From positions 248,001 to 312,000 of the forward strand of contig CAVZLL010000002.1 of assembly GCA_963776225.1 (NCBI GenBank): DNA of 64,000 nucleotides, in the 5' to 3' direction. This document shows, piece by piece, positions 1 to 7,351 of the stretch; the stretch's first letter is position 1, and each line of letters opens with the position of its first letter. The notes below the pieces were generated by a model. The model saw only the letters and a list, made by a program, of their open reading frames with translations. It made no database searches and was not told the DNA's origin. Source of the DNA: Bog-756 sp963776225 (GTDB lineage Bacteria; Actinomycetota; Acidimicrobiia; Acidimicrobiales; RAAP-2). The translations under genes were made by a program, and so were the position numbers.

Positions 1-181
1 GTACCGGAACGCTGTTCACCAATGCCGAGGGGATCAAGCGCCTCTCGGCGGTCTCCCACCCTCTTCTCGACGACCCCCCTGAGGTCGAGCTGTGCCGGGT
101 GGGTTCCTGGTGGCCGCCGGGCCCATCAGTCCGCGAGGATGGTGCCTTCCCTTCGAACGCGGGTGGCGTGATCACCGATGA
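1..181 (+). pseudogene. Degraded 3' end of a glucose-6-phosphate dehydrogenase-like gene (5' end outside window)
   Basis: The third forward frame from base 3 reads a protein-like tail with LFTNAEGI, then a block ending in VGSW. This resembles the C-terminus of glucose-6-phosphate dehydrogenase, which normally has LFTxAEGI...W..., PPPVxxYxxGSWGP and a final WRLPFER. After GSW (about base 110) the match moves to the second frame, reading GPISPRGWCLPFERGWRD and stopping at 179-181. Positions that are usually Trp, Tyr and Arg look replaced by Ser, Cys and Cys, and the stretch between GSW and the WxLPFER block is too short. The frame change plus these losses suggest a decayed copy rather than a single sequencing error. 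The family call is from remembered motifs only, and most of the gene lies outside the window. Confidence 0.42.
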
Positions 182-713
182 TCGGTCCGGACAGGTCCCC
201 CCTATAGGTTCGGAATGCCCGAGCCCGTAGGTGGGGCCCCGGATGTCCACCCGGTCCCAGCTGGCCAACCCGCCCGTGGTGATTCCCCACACCGTCCCCG
301 GCGGTCAAGGGAGCGAGCGGAGCGAGAGCGAGAAGCGGAGGCCGGAGGGTGAGGCGAGGGACGAGCCGGCCCGGTAGGGGTCACCTTCCGAGCCGGCGCC
401 TCGCAGCGTCGACCTTGACGGCCAAGGGGACCGCGTGAAACCGGAAGCCCCGTGACCAGGGAGGGTGACGTCAAGGTGACATCCAGCAGGTTCGAAGGTG
501 ACAAACGCCACCACATCGTCACATTCGAATGGCGACCGCTTCGGCCCTGTGTGTTGCTGGACCACCGGAGGGTGACTGTGGGTCGCGCCGTCACAGCCCT
601 CCTCAAGAGGGGTTGACGACCCAACATTTCACCCAACAACTCGGTTTGACCGGTCCTGAGCTGCTGAAACGGGAGCCGATGGGATCGGTCGCGACGTCGA
701 GCGACATCCGAGA
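182..713. other. Intergenic stretch without a recognisable gene
   Basis: No open frame here has a believable start, ribosome-binding site and protein-like composition. Bases 312-356 are a purine-rich run of gagcgag-type short repeats. Bases 491-529 hold an inverted repeat (listed separately), and GGTGAC words recur at 463, 475 and 497. The stretch sits directly left of a tRNA 3' fragment. For an element inserted at a tRNA 3' end, that fragment would mark the element's far end, so these bases may be the terminal part of an integrated element. This is inference only. Confidence 0.4.
491..529. repeat. 12-bp inverted repeat around a 15-base spacer
   Basis: The left arm TTCGAAGGTGAC (491-502) pairs with GTCACATTCGAA (518-529), matching at 11 of 12 positions. 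Further GGTGAC words lie just upstream, giving a cluster of possible protein-binding half-sites. No T-run follows, so a terminator is unlikely. An operator or recombinase arm site is possible but unproven. Confidence 0.5.
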
Positions 714-760
714 GGCCACTTGTAATCGTCAGGTCGTGGGTTCGACTCCCACCGCCGGTT
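714..760 (+). other. Lone 3' half of tRNA-Thr(UGU); probable attachment-site scar
   Basis: Bases 719-725 form an anticodon loop CTTGTAA (anticodon UGU, threonine). They are followed by AGGTC, a perfect T arm (GTGGG, loop TTCGACT, CCCAC, 736-752), an acceptor-like strand CGCCGGT (753-759) and a T in the discriminator position. No matching 5' acceptor strand or D arm exists upstream, and the anticodon stem pairs poorly, so no full tRNA can form. A 3' half tRNA without a 5' half is the classic product of tyrosine-recombinase integration at a tRNA gene. The intact tRNA-Thr(UGU) would lie left of the window. No integrase is visible. Confidence 0.72.
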
Positions 761-774
761 CCGACGGTAGCCCT

Positions 775-807
775 GCTGTGACGTTGCTGTGACGTTGCTG
801 TGACCTC
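775..807. repeat. Three tandem 11-bp units
   Basis: GCTGTGACGTT is present twice back to back (775-785, 786-796), followed by a third copy diverging at its last bases (797-807). It lies just right of the tRNA-Thr fragment and 160 bases before egtB. The rest of 763-967 shows no gene. Such short repeats next to an att core can be recombinase arm sites, but that is speculation. Confidence 0.5.
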
Positions 808-967
808 GCGGTGTCCCGGAAGCTCGGCCACCAGCCATCCTGTAACGCGTTCCACCCCGGGCGGGACTGCCGCGATGATCCGAGAGCACTTCCGGGTATG
901 TTCTCCTGTGGCGACGGGCCGACCCACCGGCACCGCCCGATCCCCAGCCGAACCGGAAGGAGCGGGG

Positions 968-2254
968 ATGTCCGACCTCCTGACGACCGTCGACGACCAG
1001 ATCCTGGCGGAGCGGTTCTCCGCAACCCGGCGGCTCACCGAGGAGCTCGCCGCCCCCCTCTCGGCCGAGGACCAGACCGTCCAGTCGATGCCCGACGTGA
1101 GCCCGACCAAGTGGCACCGGGCACATACCGCCTGGTTCTTCGAGACCTTCCTGCTGTCCCCCGGGCTCGAGGGCTACCACACCTTCCACCCGGCCTTTGC
1201 CTACCTCTTCAACTCCTACTACGAGGGGGTGGGCGCCCGGTACCCCCGCGCCGAGCGCGGCCTCCTGTCCCGTCCAGGGATCAGCCAGGTCGCCGCCTAC
1301 CGCGCACACGTCGACGAGGCCATGGCCCGCCTGTTCGAACACGGCCTCGACCGCCACGGCGCGTTCCTCGTCGAGCTCGGCGTCCAGCACGAGCAGCAGC
1401 ACCAGGAGCTGCTGCTCATGGACATCAAGCACGTCCTCTCGCGCAATCCGCTCCGACCCGCGTACAGCGAGCACGAGCTCCCCGGACCAGGCAGCCCCGG
1501 ACCGCTCACCTGGACCACCCATCCGGGTGGCACCGTGCCCATCGGCCACGGCGGCGGTGGGTTCGGCTTCGACAACGAGTTCCCCCGCCATCGGACCCAT
1601 CTCGAGCCCTTCGCGCTGGCCGACCGCACAGCGACCTGCGGCGACTGGATGGCCTTCATCGACGACGGCGGCTACCGGCGCCCGGAGCTCTGGCTCTCCG
1701 ACGGATGGGCGATGGTGACCGCCGAGGAATGGGGGTCCCCGTTCTACTGGACCGACCACAACGGCGCCTGGCACGAGTTCACCCTCGCCGGCGATGTCCC
1801 GGTCGACCCGACCCGCCCGGTGTGCCACGTGAGCTACTACGAGGCCGACGCCTATGCGCGGTGGACCGGCTGCCGACTGCCGACCGAGGCCGAGTGGGAG
1901 GCCGTGACCGCCGCGCACGAGGTCGGGCGCGAGGCCGATCGGGTCCGGAACGGACACGCCGCCCACCTCCTGGACACCCACGTCCTCCACCCGTCCGCGG
2001 TTCCCGTCGGGCGGGCCAGCCCCTTCGGCGACGTCTGGCAGTGGACGTCGAGTGCCTACAGTCCGTATCCGGGATTCGCGCCCGAGCCCGGGGCGGTGGG
2101 CGAGTACAACGGCAAGTTCATGGTGAACCAGTACGTCCTCCGCGGTGGTTCGTGCGTGACTCCTCCCGACCACATCCGCGCGACCTACCGGAACTTCTTC
2201 CCCCCATCCGCCCGCTGGGCCTTCTCCGGCCTGCGGCTGGCACGCGACATCTGA
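968..2254 (+). CDS. egtB: Ergothioneine biosynthesis sulfoxide synthase EgtB
   Basis: Non-haem iron enzyme that joins a thiol donor to hercynine with O2 to form the sulfoxide precursor of ergothioneine. The product is 428 residues. An N-terminal DinB-like helical domain carries the three iron ligands: a His in the WHRAH block (about residue 50), then His141 and His145 in HEQQHQE. The C-terminal half is a formylglycine-generating-enzyme fold with the typical WQWTSS and VLRGGSC blocks. I chose the ATG at 968 because AAGGAG lies 5-10 bases upstream and the protein begins there like other EgtBs; the upstream in-frame extension is unlike protein. egtD follows after 68 bases. egtA and egtC, which accompany egtB in mycobacteria, are absent here, so the thiol donor could be free cysteine. 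Confidence 0.93.
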   Translation: MSDLLTTVDDQILAERFSATRRLTEELAAPLSAEDQTVQSMPDVSPTKWHRAHTAWFFETFLLSPGLEGYHTFHPAFAYLFNSYYEGVGARYPRAERGLLSRPGISQVAAYRAHVDEAMARLFEHGLDRHGAFLVELGVQHEQQHQELLLMDIKHVLSRNPLRPAYSEHELPGPGSPGPLTWTTHPGGTVPIGHGGGGFGFDNEFPRHRTHLEPFALADRTATCGDWMAFIDDGGYRRPELWLSDGWAMVTAEEWGSPFYWTDHNGAWHEFTLAGDVPVDPTRPVCHVSYYEADAYARWTGCRLPTEAEWEAVTAAHEVGREADRVRNGHAAHLLDTHVLHPSAVPVGRASPFGDVWQWTSSAYSPYPGFAPEPGAVGEYNGKFMVNQYVLRGGSCVTPPDHIRATYRNFFPPSARWAFSGLRLARDI

Positions 2255-2322
2255 TCCTGGAGACACGAGGGGCCCTCGATACCGCGCCACCCGCGCCCGA
2301 ACGCCACGGAGCCCACGGACCC

Positions 2323-3303
2323 ATGCAACAGGTGATCCCCCCCACCATCGACGTCTACCTCTCGAGCAGCGACCTCCGGGACGCGATGGAGGCCGACGTG
2401 CGCTCCGGGCTCACCTCGGAGCCCAAGCAGCTCCCGCCCGTGTACTTCTACGACGACCGGGGAAGCCGGCTGTTCGACGAGATCACCCGGCTGCCCGAGT
2501 ACTACCCGACCCGCTGCGAGCGCTCGATCCTCGACGCCCACGCGAAGGACATGATCCTCCAGGCCGACGCCGACGTCCTGGTCGAGCTCGGAGCCGGCAC
2601 GTGTGAGAAGTCACGGGTCCTGCTCGACGCGATGCAGTCCTGCGGCCGGCTCGGGCGCTATGTCCCCCTCGACGTGAGCGACACCACCCTGTGGGCCGCG
2701 GCCGGCTCGCTGGCGAAGGAGTACCCCGGTCTGACCGTGCAGGCGGTGGTGGGCGACTTCCACCGGCACCTGGGCCGTCTCGGGAACGGGACCCGACGCC
2801 TCTTCGCCTTCCTGGGCGGGACCATCGGCAACCTCGACCCCGACGAGCGGGCCGTCTTCCTCGCCGAGCTCGGCGAGGCGATGGCCCCCGGCGACCGGCT
2901 CCTCCTCGGGACCGACCTGCTGAAGGACCGGGCACGCCTGGTGAGCGCCTACGACGACTCGGCCGGGGTGACCGCCGAGTTCAACCGCAACGTGCTCCAC
3001 GTCCTCAACCGCGAGCTCGCCGCCGACTTCGATCCGGAGCGCTTCGGGCACGTCGCCCGATGGAACGAGCCCGACCAGCGCATCGAGATGTGGCTCCGCT
3101 CGCTCGACGACCGCCAGGTCCGCGTGGCCGACCTCGACCTCGACCTCGAATTCCGGGCCGGCGAGGAGCTGCTCACCGAGATCAGCACCAAGTTCTCGCC
3201 GGACGCCCTGGAAGCGGAGCTCACCGCCAACGGCTTCGAGGTCGAGGCCATGTGGCCGTCGGAGGGCGACGAGTTCCTGGTGACCATGGCCCGGCGTCCC
3301 TGA
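2323..3303 (+). CDS. egtD: L-histidine N-alpha-methyltransferase EgtD
   Basis: Makes hercynine by adding three methyl groups from S-adenosylmethionine to the histidine alpha-amino group, the first step of ergothioneine synthesis. At 326 residues it matches the usual length of about 320. The N-terminus has the family block YFYDDRGSRLFDEITRLPEYY. The methyl-donor motif VELGAGTCEKS starts at residue 87, followed by an LDVS block and FLGGTIGNLD. The ATG at 2323 has no strong ribosome-binding site; a GTG three codons later is an alternative. It is co-directional with egtB and probably co-transcribed. The gene ends 45 bases from the convergent rlmB. Confidence 0.93.
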   Translation: MQQVIPPTIDVYLSSSDLRDAMEADVRSGLTSEPKQLPPVYFYDDRGSRLFDEITRLPEYYPTRCERSILDAHAKDMILQADADVLVELGAGTCEKSRVLLDAMQSCGRLGRYVPLDVSDTTLWAAAGSLAKEYPGLTVQAVVGDFHRHLGRLGNGTRRLFAFLGGTIGNLDPDERAVFLAELGEAMAPGDRLLLGTDLLKDRARLVSAYDDSAGVTAEFNRNVLHVLNRELAADFDPERFGHVARWNEPDQRIEMWLRSLDDRQVRVADLDLDLEFRAGEELLTEISTKFSPDALEAELTANGFEVEAMWPSEGDEFLVTMARRP

Positions 3304-3348
3304 ACGGGCAGAGAGCCGACCGCCCGCGGACCGGCCCCGCTGGTCGGG

Positions 3349-4398
3349 TCAGGTCACCCGTCGGGTCGGGGCTCGCCGAGGAACCGCACGCCGGCGTGCC
3401 ACCTCGAAGCATGCGATCGCCCCGGCGGTGGCGACGTTGAGTGACGAGAGGGTGCCGTGCTGGGGGATCGCGGCGACCGCGTCGCATCGCTTCCTGGTCA
3501 GCGCGGCCAACCCCGTGCTCTCAGCACCGAGCACCAGCGCCACCGGCTCCTCACCGAGCGGGAGTTCGTAGAAGGACTGTCCGGCATCACCGGCCAGTCC
3601 GATCGTCCACACCCCGAGCGCGCCGAGTCGCTGGAGGGCGCTGGGGACCCCCGCCACCAGTGCCATCGGCAGGTACTCGATTGCTCCGGCCGCCACCTTG
3701 GTCACCGTCGGGGTGAGGTGGGCCGAGCGGTGGCGCGGCAGGACGATGCCGGTGACCCCCGCGCACTCGGCGCTCCGGAGCAGGGCGCCGAGGTTGTGCG
3801 GGTCGGTGATGCCGTCGAGGACCAGGAGGAACGGAGGGTGGCCGTTCCCGGTCCGTTCGCAGAGCGTCTCGAGCGGGGTCTCGTCGATCGGGCGGGCCAG
3901 TGCCACCACCCCCTGGGGTGCCTCGGTGCGGGCGAGGGTGTCGATCCGACGGTGCGAGACGTAGTCGACCCGCACCCGGCGCTTGGCCGCCAGCTGCTCG
4001 ATCTCGTCGAGGATCTCCGCGGCGTCCATCGCCTCGGCCATGTGGAGCGACGTGACCCGCCGCCGGTTGGCATGGAGGAGCTCGCGGACCGCCTGGCGGC
4101 CCTCGACCTGGTCGCCCCCCAGGCCGGCCGGGCGCCGGGCGCGGCGCACCGGCTCGCCGGTACGGCCAGTCGCCTTCCGCGTCCCCCCGGTGCCACGCCC
4201 CTGCGAACCGGCCCGTTGCGCACCACCCCGCTGCGCACCACCCCGTTGCGTACCACCCCGTTGCGCACCACCCCGCTGCGCACCACCCCGTTGCGTACCA
4301 CCCCGTTGCGCACCACCCCGTTGCGCACCACCCCGTTGCGCGGAGCCCGGTCCCGCTGCACGCTGCCTCCGTCCCCGACCGGACGGGGTCGGGCTCAT
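3349..4398 (-). CDS. rlmB: 23S rRNA 2'-O-ribose methyltransferase, RlmB/TrmH family, with RGG-repeat tail
   Basis: SpoU-family methyltransferase expected to methylate a 23S rRNA ribose (G2251 in E. coli numbering). The catalytic domain holds the three family motifs: DPHNLGALLRSAE (motif 1), LGAESTGLA (motif 2) and SLNVATAGAIACFEVA (motif 3). A substrate-binding domain precedes it. The 349-residue protein is about 100 longer than E. coli RlmB because of a basic N-terminal tail. Residues 22-61 of that tail are eight exact AQRGG/TQRGG units, encoded by a 15-bp tandem repeat. Arg-Gly-Gly repeats commonly bind RNA, so the tail may dock the enzyme on rRNA (inference). The start overlaps the end of ispF by four bases. 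cysS, which lies between these genes in mycobacteria, is missing here. Confidence 0.9.
   Translation of the reverse strand: MSPTPSGRGRRQRAAGPGSAQRGGAQRGGAQRGGTQRGGAQRGGAQRGGTQRGGAQRGGAQRAGSQGRGTGGTRKATGRTGEPVRRARRPAGLGGDQVEGRQAVRELLHANRRRVTSLHMAEAMDAAEILDEIEQLAAKRRVRVDYVSHRRIDTLARTEAPQGVVALARPIDETPLETLCERTGNGHPPFLLVLDGITDPHNLGALLRSAECAGVTGIVLPRHRSAHLTPTVTKVAAGAIEYLPMALVAGVPSALQRLGALGVWTIGLAGDAGQSFYELPLGEEPVALVLGAESTGLAALTRKRCDAVAAIPQHGTLSSLNVATAGAIACFEVARRRAVPRRAPTRRVT
4216..4335. repeat. Eight 15-bp tandem repeats inside rlmB
   Basis: Eight head-to-tail units of the form YTGCGYACCACCCCG fill 120 bases without a length change. The variant order of units 1-3 is repeated exactly in units 4-6, so a 45-bp block was itself duplicated. 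On the minus strand each unit encodes Arg-Gly-Gly-(Ala/Thr)-Gln. Because 15 is divisible by three, copy-number changes keep the reading frame. The array probably varies in length between strains. Confidence 0.93.
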
Positions 4399-4925
4399 CG
4401 GGTGGCGCCGCCCGGCTCCGCTGCCGGCACCGCCGAGAGCAGCACGATCGCCGTGCAGGCGATCCCCTCGGCCCGGCCGATCGGACCAAGACCCTCAGCC
4501 CGGGTCGCCTTGACATTGACCGGGGCTCCGACCACCCCGGCGAGCGTCTCGGCCATCCTGCCAACGTAGGCAGCGAGGTGCGGCCGCTCGGCCACGACCG
4601 TGCAGTCCACGTTGACCGCGATCCAACCGGCCGCCCGGGCCAGCCCGATCACCCGTCCGAGGATGTCCAGACTGTCCGCTCCGGCCCACTGCGGATCGCT
4701 CTCGGGCATGTGGCGGCCGAGGTCTCCCAGCCCGGCGGCACCGAGCACCGCGTCGGCGATGGCGTGGGAGAGCGCGTCGGCGTCGCTGTGGCCGGCCAGG
4801 CCCCGCGCCCCCTCCGAGGTGATGGTGATCCCGCCGAGGACGAGCGTCCGTCCGGGGTCATCGCTGAACGCGTGCACGTCGAATCCCTGGCCGATCCGGA
4901 GGACCGGACCGTCCGCGCCGCTCAT
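4395..4925 (-). CDS. ispF: 2-C-methyl-D-erythritol 2,4-cyclodiphosphate synthase
   Basis: Fifth enzyme of the non-mevalonate (MEP) isoprenoid pathway, forming the cyclic diphosphate from CDP-methylerythritol 2-phosphate. The metal-binding GFDVHAF block (Asp16, His18) is at the N-terminus, followed by AGHSDADALSHA with a further His ligand. The C-terminal region holds NVDCTVVAERP and NVKATRAEGLGPIGR. It is 176 residues, slightly longer than the usual 155-160 because of a short C-terminal extension. It overlaps ispD upstream and rlmB downstream by four bases each, so the three genes are almost certainly translationally coupled. Confidence 0.95.
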   Translation of the reverse strand: MSGADGPVLRIGQGFDVHAFSDDPGRTLVLGGITITSEGARGLAGHSDADALSHAIADAVLGAAGLGDLGRHMPESDPQWAGADSLDILGRVIGLARAAGWIAVNVDCTVVAERPHLAAYVGRMAETLAGVVGAPVNVKATRAEGLGPIGRAEGIACTAIVLLSAVPAAEPGGATR

Positions 4926-5575
4926 CGGTGCGTTCCGGCCAGCAGTGCCGCCGCCAGTGCCAGATCCCCCGAGCGGGTCAGCTTGAGGTTGCGCGGATCA
5001 CCCTCGACCGCGGCGACCGCCAGCCCCGCCGCCTCGAGCAGCGCAGCGTCGTCGGTCGACTCGTCGCCGGAGCGATGGGCGGCCCGGAGGGCGTCGGCGG
5101 CGAAGGCCTGCGGGGTCTGGGTGACCACCAGTCCGTCGCGGTCGACGGTCGCCACCACCCGCCCGGCAGCGGCCCGCTTCACCGTGTCGGTGACCGGGAC
5201 CACGGGAACGGCGCCGGAACAGTCACCGCTGCGCACCGCACCCACCACCGCGGTGAAGAGCGACGGAGCAGCCAGGGGGCGGGCCGCGTCGTGGACCACC
5301 ACGATCCGGGCGTCGTCGGGCACCGCGGCCAGACCGGCCCGTACCGATGCGGCACGGGAGGGCCCGCCCGGCACCACCCGGTCGGCACCGAGGGCGTCCT
5401 CACCGGTCGACCCGGGCGCGGGCGCACCCTCGACCGTTTGTGCCGGAACCACCAGCACCACCCCGTCGGCGACCGCCCGGGCGGCGGCGACCGACCACGC
5501 GGCGACCGGACGCCCGGACAGCGGGAGGAACTGCTTGGGGCCGCCGAACCGCCGGCCCGACCCGCCGGCAACCAC
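4922..5575 (-). CDS. ispD: 2-C-methyl-D-erythritol 4-phosphate cytidylyltransferase
   Basis: Third enzyme of the MEP pathway; it makes CDP-methylerythritol. The glycine-rich nucleotide loop VAGGSGRRFGGPKQF sits at the extreme N-terminus, and VVHDAARPL and TQTPQAF follow as in the family. The annotated GTG start gives 217 residues but leaves almost nothing before the nucleotide loop. Sequence upstream in frame (SVWAI before VVAGG) also looks like IspD, although no ordinary start codon is available there before the carD stop, so the true start is uncertain. It ends with a four-base overlap into ispF. ispD, ispF and carD form the block common in actinobacteria. Confidence 0.93.
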   Translation of the reverse strand: MVAGGSGRRFGGPKQFLPLSGRPVAAWSVAAARAVADGVVLVVPAQTVEGAPAPGSTGEDALGADRVVPGGPSRAASVRAGLAAVPDDARIVVVHDAARPLAAPSLFTAVVGAVRSGDCSGAVPVVPVTDTVKRAAAGRVVATVDRDGLVVTQTPQAFAADALRAAHRSGDESTDDAALLEAAGLAVAAVEGDPRNLKLTRSGDLALAAALLAGTHR

Positions 5576-5601
5576 GATGGCCCAGACGGACTCCGCTCGG
5601 C

Positions 5602-6078
5602 TCAGGGAAGGGCCTCGTTGAGCCGGAGCTCGGCGGTCTCCTCGTCGACCCCGAGGGCGAAGGTGAGCTCCGACACCAGGATCTGACGCGCCCGGCTGAG
5701 CATCCGCTTCTCTCCGGCGGAGAGTCCCTTGTCCTTGTCCCGGATCGAGAGGTTCCGGACCACTTCGGCGACCTGGTAGATGTCCCCCGAGCGCAGCTTC
5801 TCCGAGTGGTTCTTGTAGCGCCGCGACCAGTTGGTCGGCATCCGGGCCTCCTTCTTGCGGAGCACCGCGAACACCTCTTCGACCTCCTCGTCGTTGATCA
5901 CCTCGCGCAGACCCACCCCGTCGGTGTTGTCGGCCGGCACCATCAGGGTGAGATCGCCGTAGGCGAGCCGCAGAACCAGGTACTCCTGCTTCTTGCCGAA
6001 CGCCTCCTTGGTCTCACGCTTTTCGACCACCGCCGCGCCGTGGTGGGGATAGACGACCTTGTCACCGATGTCGAACAC
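5602..6078 (-). CDS. carD: CarD-family RNA polymerase-binding transcription regulator
   Basis: Global regulator that binds the RNA polymerase beta subunit and stabilises open promoter complexes, especially at rRNA promoters. The N-terminal RNAP-interaction domain begins FDIGDKVVYPHHGAAVVE, and the helical C-terminal DNA-binding part contains NWSRRYKNHSEK. I start at the GTG at 6078 because AGGAGG lies immediately upstream and the resulting 158 residues match the usual ~160. A longer in-frame extension begins with non-conserved residues and is rejected. ispD begins close downstream. In mycobacteria carD is essential and responds to stress. Confidence 0.95.
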   Translation of the reverse strand: MFDIGDKVVYPHHGAAVVEKRETKEAFGKKQEYLVLRLAYGDLTLMVPADNTDGVGLREVINDEEVEEVFAVLRKKEARMPTNWSRRYKNHSEKLRSGDIYQVAEVVRNLSIRDKDKGLSAGEKRMLSRARQILVSELTFALGVDEETAELRLNEALP

Positions 6079-6230
6079 CGTTCCTCCTGGCGTTGCGCTG
6101 CGGGAACCCGGGCGGATCGGCATCATCGGGCCGCGCAGGGAGAGCATGCAATGATACACGCTGCGGGGCTCCGTCCGGCAGCGGCGGTGACCCACCGGGG
6201 CCCCGAGCGTCGCCTCGGCCCCGTTCCGCG

Positions 6231-7322
6231 CTACTGGTACCGCTCGAAGATGCTCGCCTCGGCCAGCCGGGCCAGCCCGTCCTTGACCGAGTGGGCCCGT
6301 GCCTGGCCGACCCCTTCCACCTGCTCGAGCTCCGACAACGACGCGCGCATGATCTGCTGGAGGTTGACGAAGCGGTCGACGATCCGCTCGATGATCGTGT
6401 CCGAGAACCGCGGCAAGCGGTTGAGGAGCCGGTAGCCACGCGGCTCCACCCCCGAGTCGGTGTCCCGGAAGTGGCCGGGCAGATACAGGATCTCGGTCAC
6501 GTGGACCGGATCGTGCAGCTGATCGGAGGGGAGGTTGGCCAGCCGTTCGATGATCGCGTCGACCGAGGCCGCTCCGTCGGACCCCTTGGTCGGCGCGCTC
6601 GGCTTGTAGTCGCGGACCACCAGCTGGAGGGCCCGCGCCACCCCGTCGACCAGTTCCTCGGACTGCAGGCCGACCAGGCGACCGTCGTCACCGAGCTCGA
6701 CCAGGTATCCCTCGACCTCCTCTGCGATGCGCAGCAGCATCTCGGCGGCCTGGACCACCGCGACGACGTCGCCGACCGACACGGTGTCCTCCACCTCGAG
6801 TATGGACAGGTTGTTGAGGGCCACGTCGAAGCGGTTCCGGAACCGCTGCATGGTGGCCAGTGCCTGATCGGTGCGGTCGTGCAGCCAGCCGATCGGCTGG
6901 ATGGTGTGCTTCTGGTCGTTTCGGTAGACGGCGATCAACGACATGGCCGCGGAGACCGAGAGGACCGGCACGTCGATCGACCGGGCAACCCGCTCGGCCG
7001 TCCGGTGTCGGGTCCCGGTCTCGGTAGTCGGGATCGAGGGATCGGGCATGAGGTGGACGTTGGCCCGGGCGATCCGAGAGGCGTCGGCGGCCAGGATGAT
7101 CGCGCCGTCCATCTTGGCCAGCTCGGAGAGGCGTTGCGGGCTGAATTCCGAGTCGAGGAGGAAGCCGCCCGAACAGATGGACAGCACCTCCGGTCCGTCG
7201 CCGATCACCACCAGCCCACCCCGTCGAGCTCGCAGGATGCGGTCCAGCCCGTCGCGCAGCGGCCGACCCGGGGCCACCATCGCCAGAACATCGCTCAGGG
7301 CCGCGTGCTGGCGTGAGACCAC
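6231..7322 (-). CDS. disA: Diadenylate cyclase DisA (c-di-AMP synthase, DNA-integrity scanning protein)
   Basis: Makes cyclic di-AMP from two ATP and, in Bacillus, pauses on branched DNA. The cyclase domain has both signatures, DGA at residues 72-74 and GTRHR at 103-107. A helical linker and a C-terminal helix-hairpin-helix DNA-binding region (LEQVEGVGQARAHSVKDGL) follow. The full length of 363 residues is normal. The start is a GTG with no Shine-Dalgarno site but a TACCAT -10 box six bases upstream, so the message is probably leaderless. It follows radA by 29 bases, the usual pairing. c-di-AMP typically controls potassium uptake, and a KimA-like permease and TrkA proteins lie 32 kb away in this window. 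Confidence 0.95.
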   Translation of the reverse strand: MVSRQHAALSDVLAMVAPGRPLRDGLDRILRARRGGLVVIGDGPEVLSICSGGFLLDSEFSPQRLSELAKMDGAIILAADASRIARANVHLMPDPSIPTTETGTRHRTAERVARSIDVPVLSVSAAMSLIAVYRNDQKHTIQPIGWLHDRTDQALATMQRFRNRFDVALNNLSILEVEDTVSVGDVVAVVQAAEMLLRIAEEVEGYLVELGDDGRLVGLQSEELVDGVARALQLVVRDYKPSAPTKGSDGAASVDAIIERLANLPSDQLHDPVHVTEILYLPGHFRDTDSGVEPRGYRLLNRLPRFSDTIIERIVDRFVNLQQIMRASLSELEQVEGVGQARAHSVKDGLARLAEASIFERYQ

Positions 7323-7328
7323 CGCCGA

Positions 7329-7334
7329 ATGGTA
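7329..7334 (-). promoter_or_regulatory. Leaderless-type -10 box for disA
   Basis: TACCAT on the minus strand is separated by six bases from the GTG start. No Shine-Dalgarno sequence is present. This spacing puts the transcription start at or next to the start codon. Confidence 0.5.
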
Positions 7335-7351
7335 CCCGTCCCGGTCCGCGG

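Noticed and set aside
4216..4335. Possible CRISPR array
   Set aside because: Units are directly adjacent without unique spacers, and lie inside a coding gene.
3457..4569. Long plus-strand frames with RTTPL and RCAPP repeats
   Set aside because: They are translations of the rlmB tandem repeat on the opposite strand.
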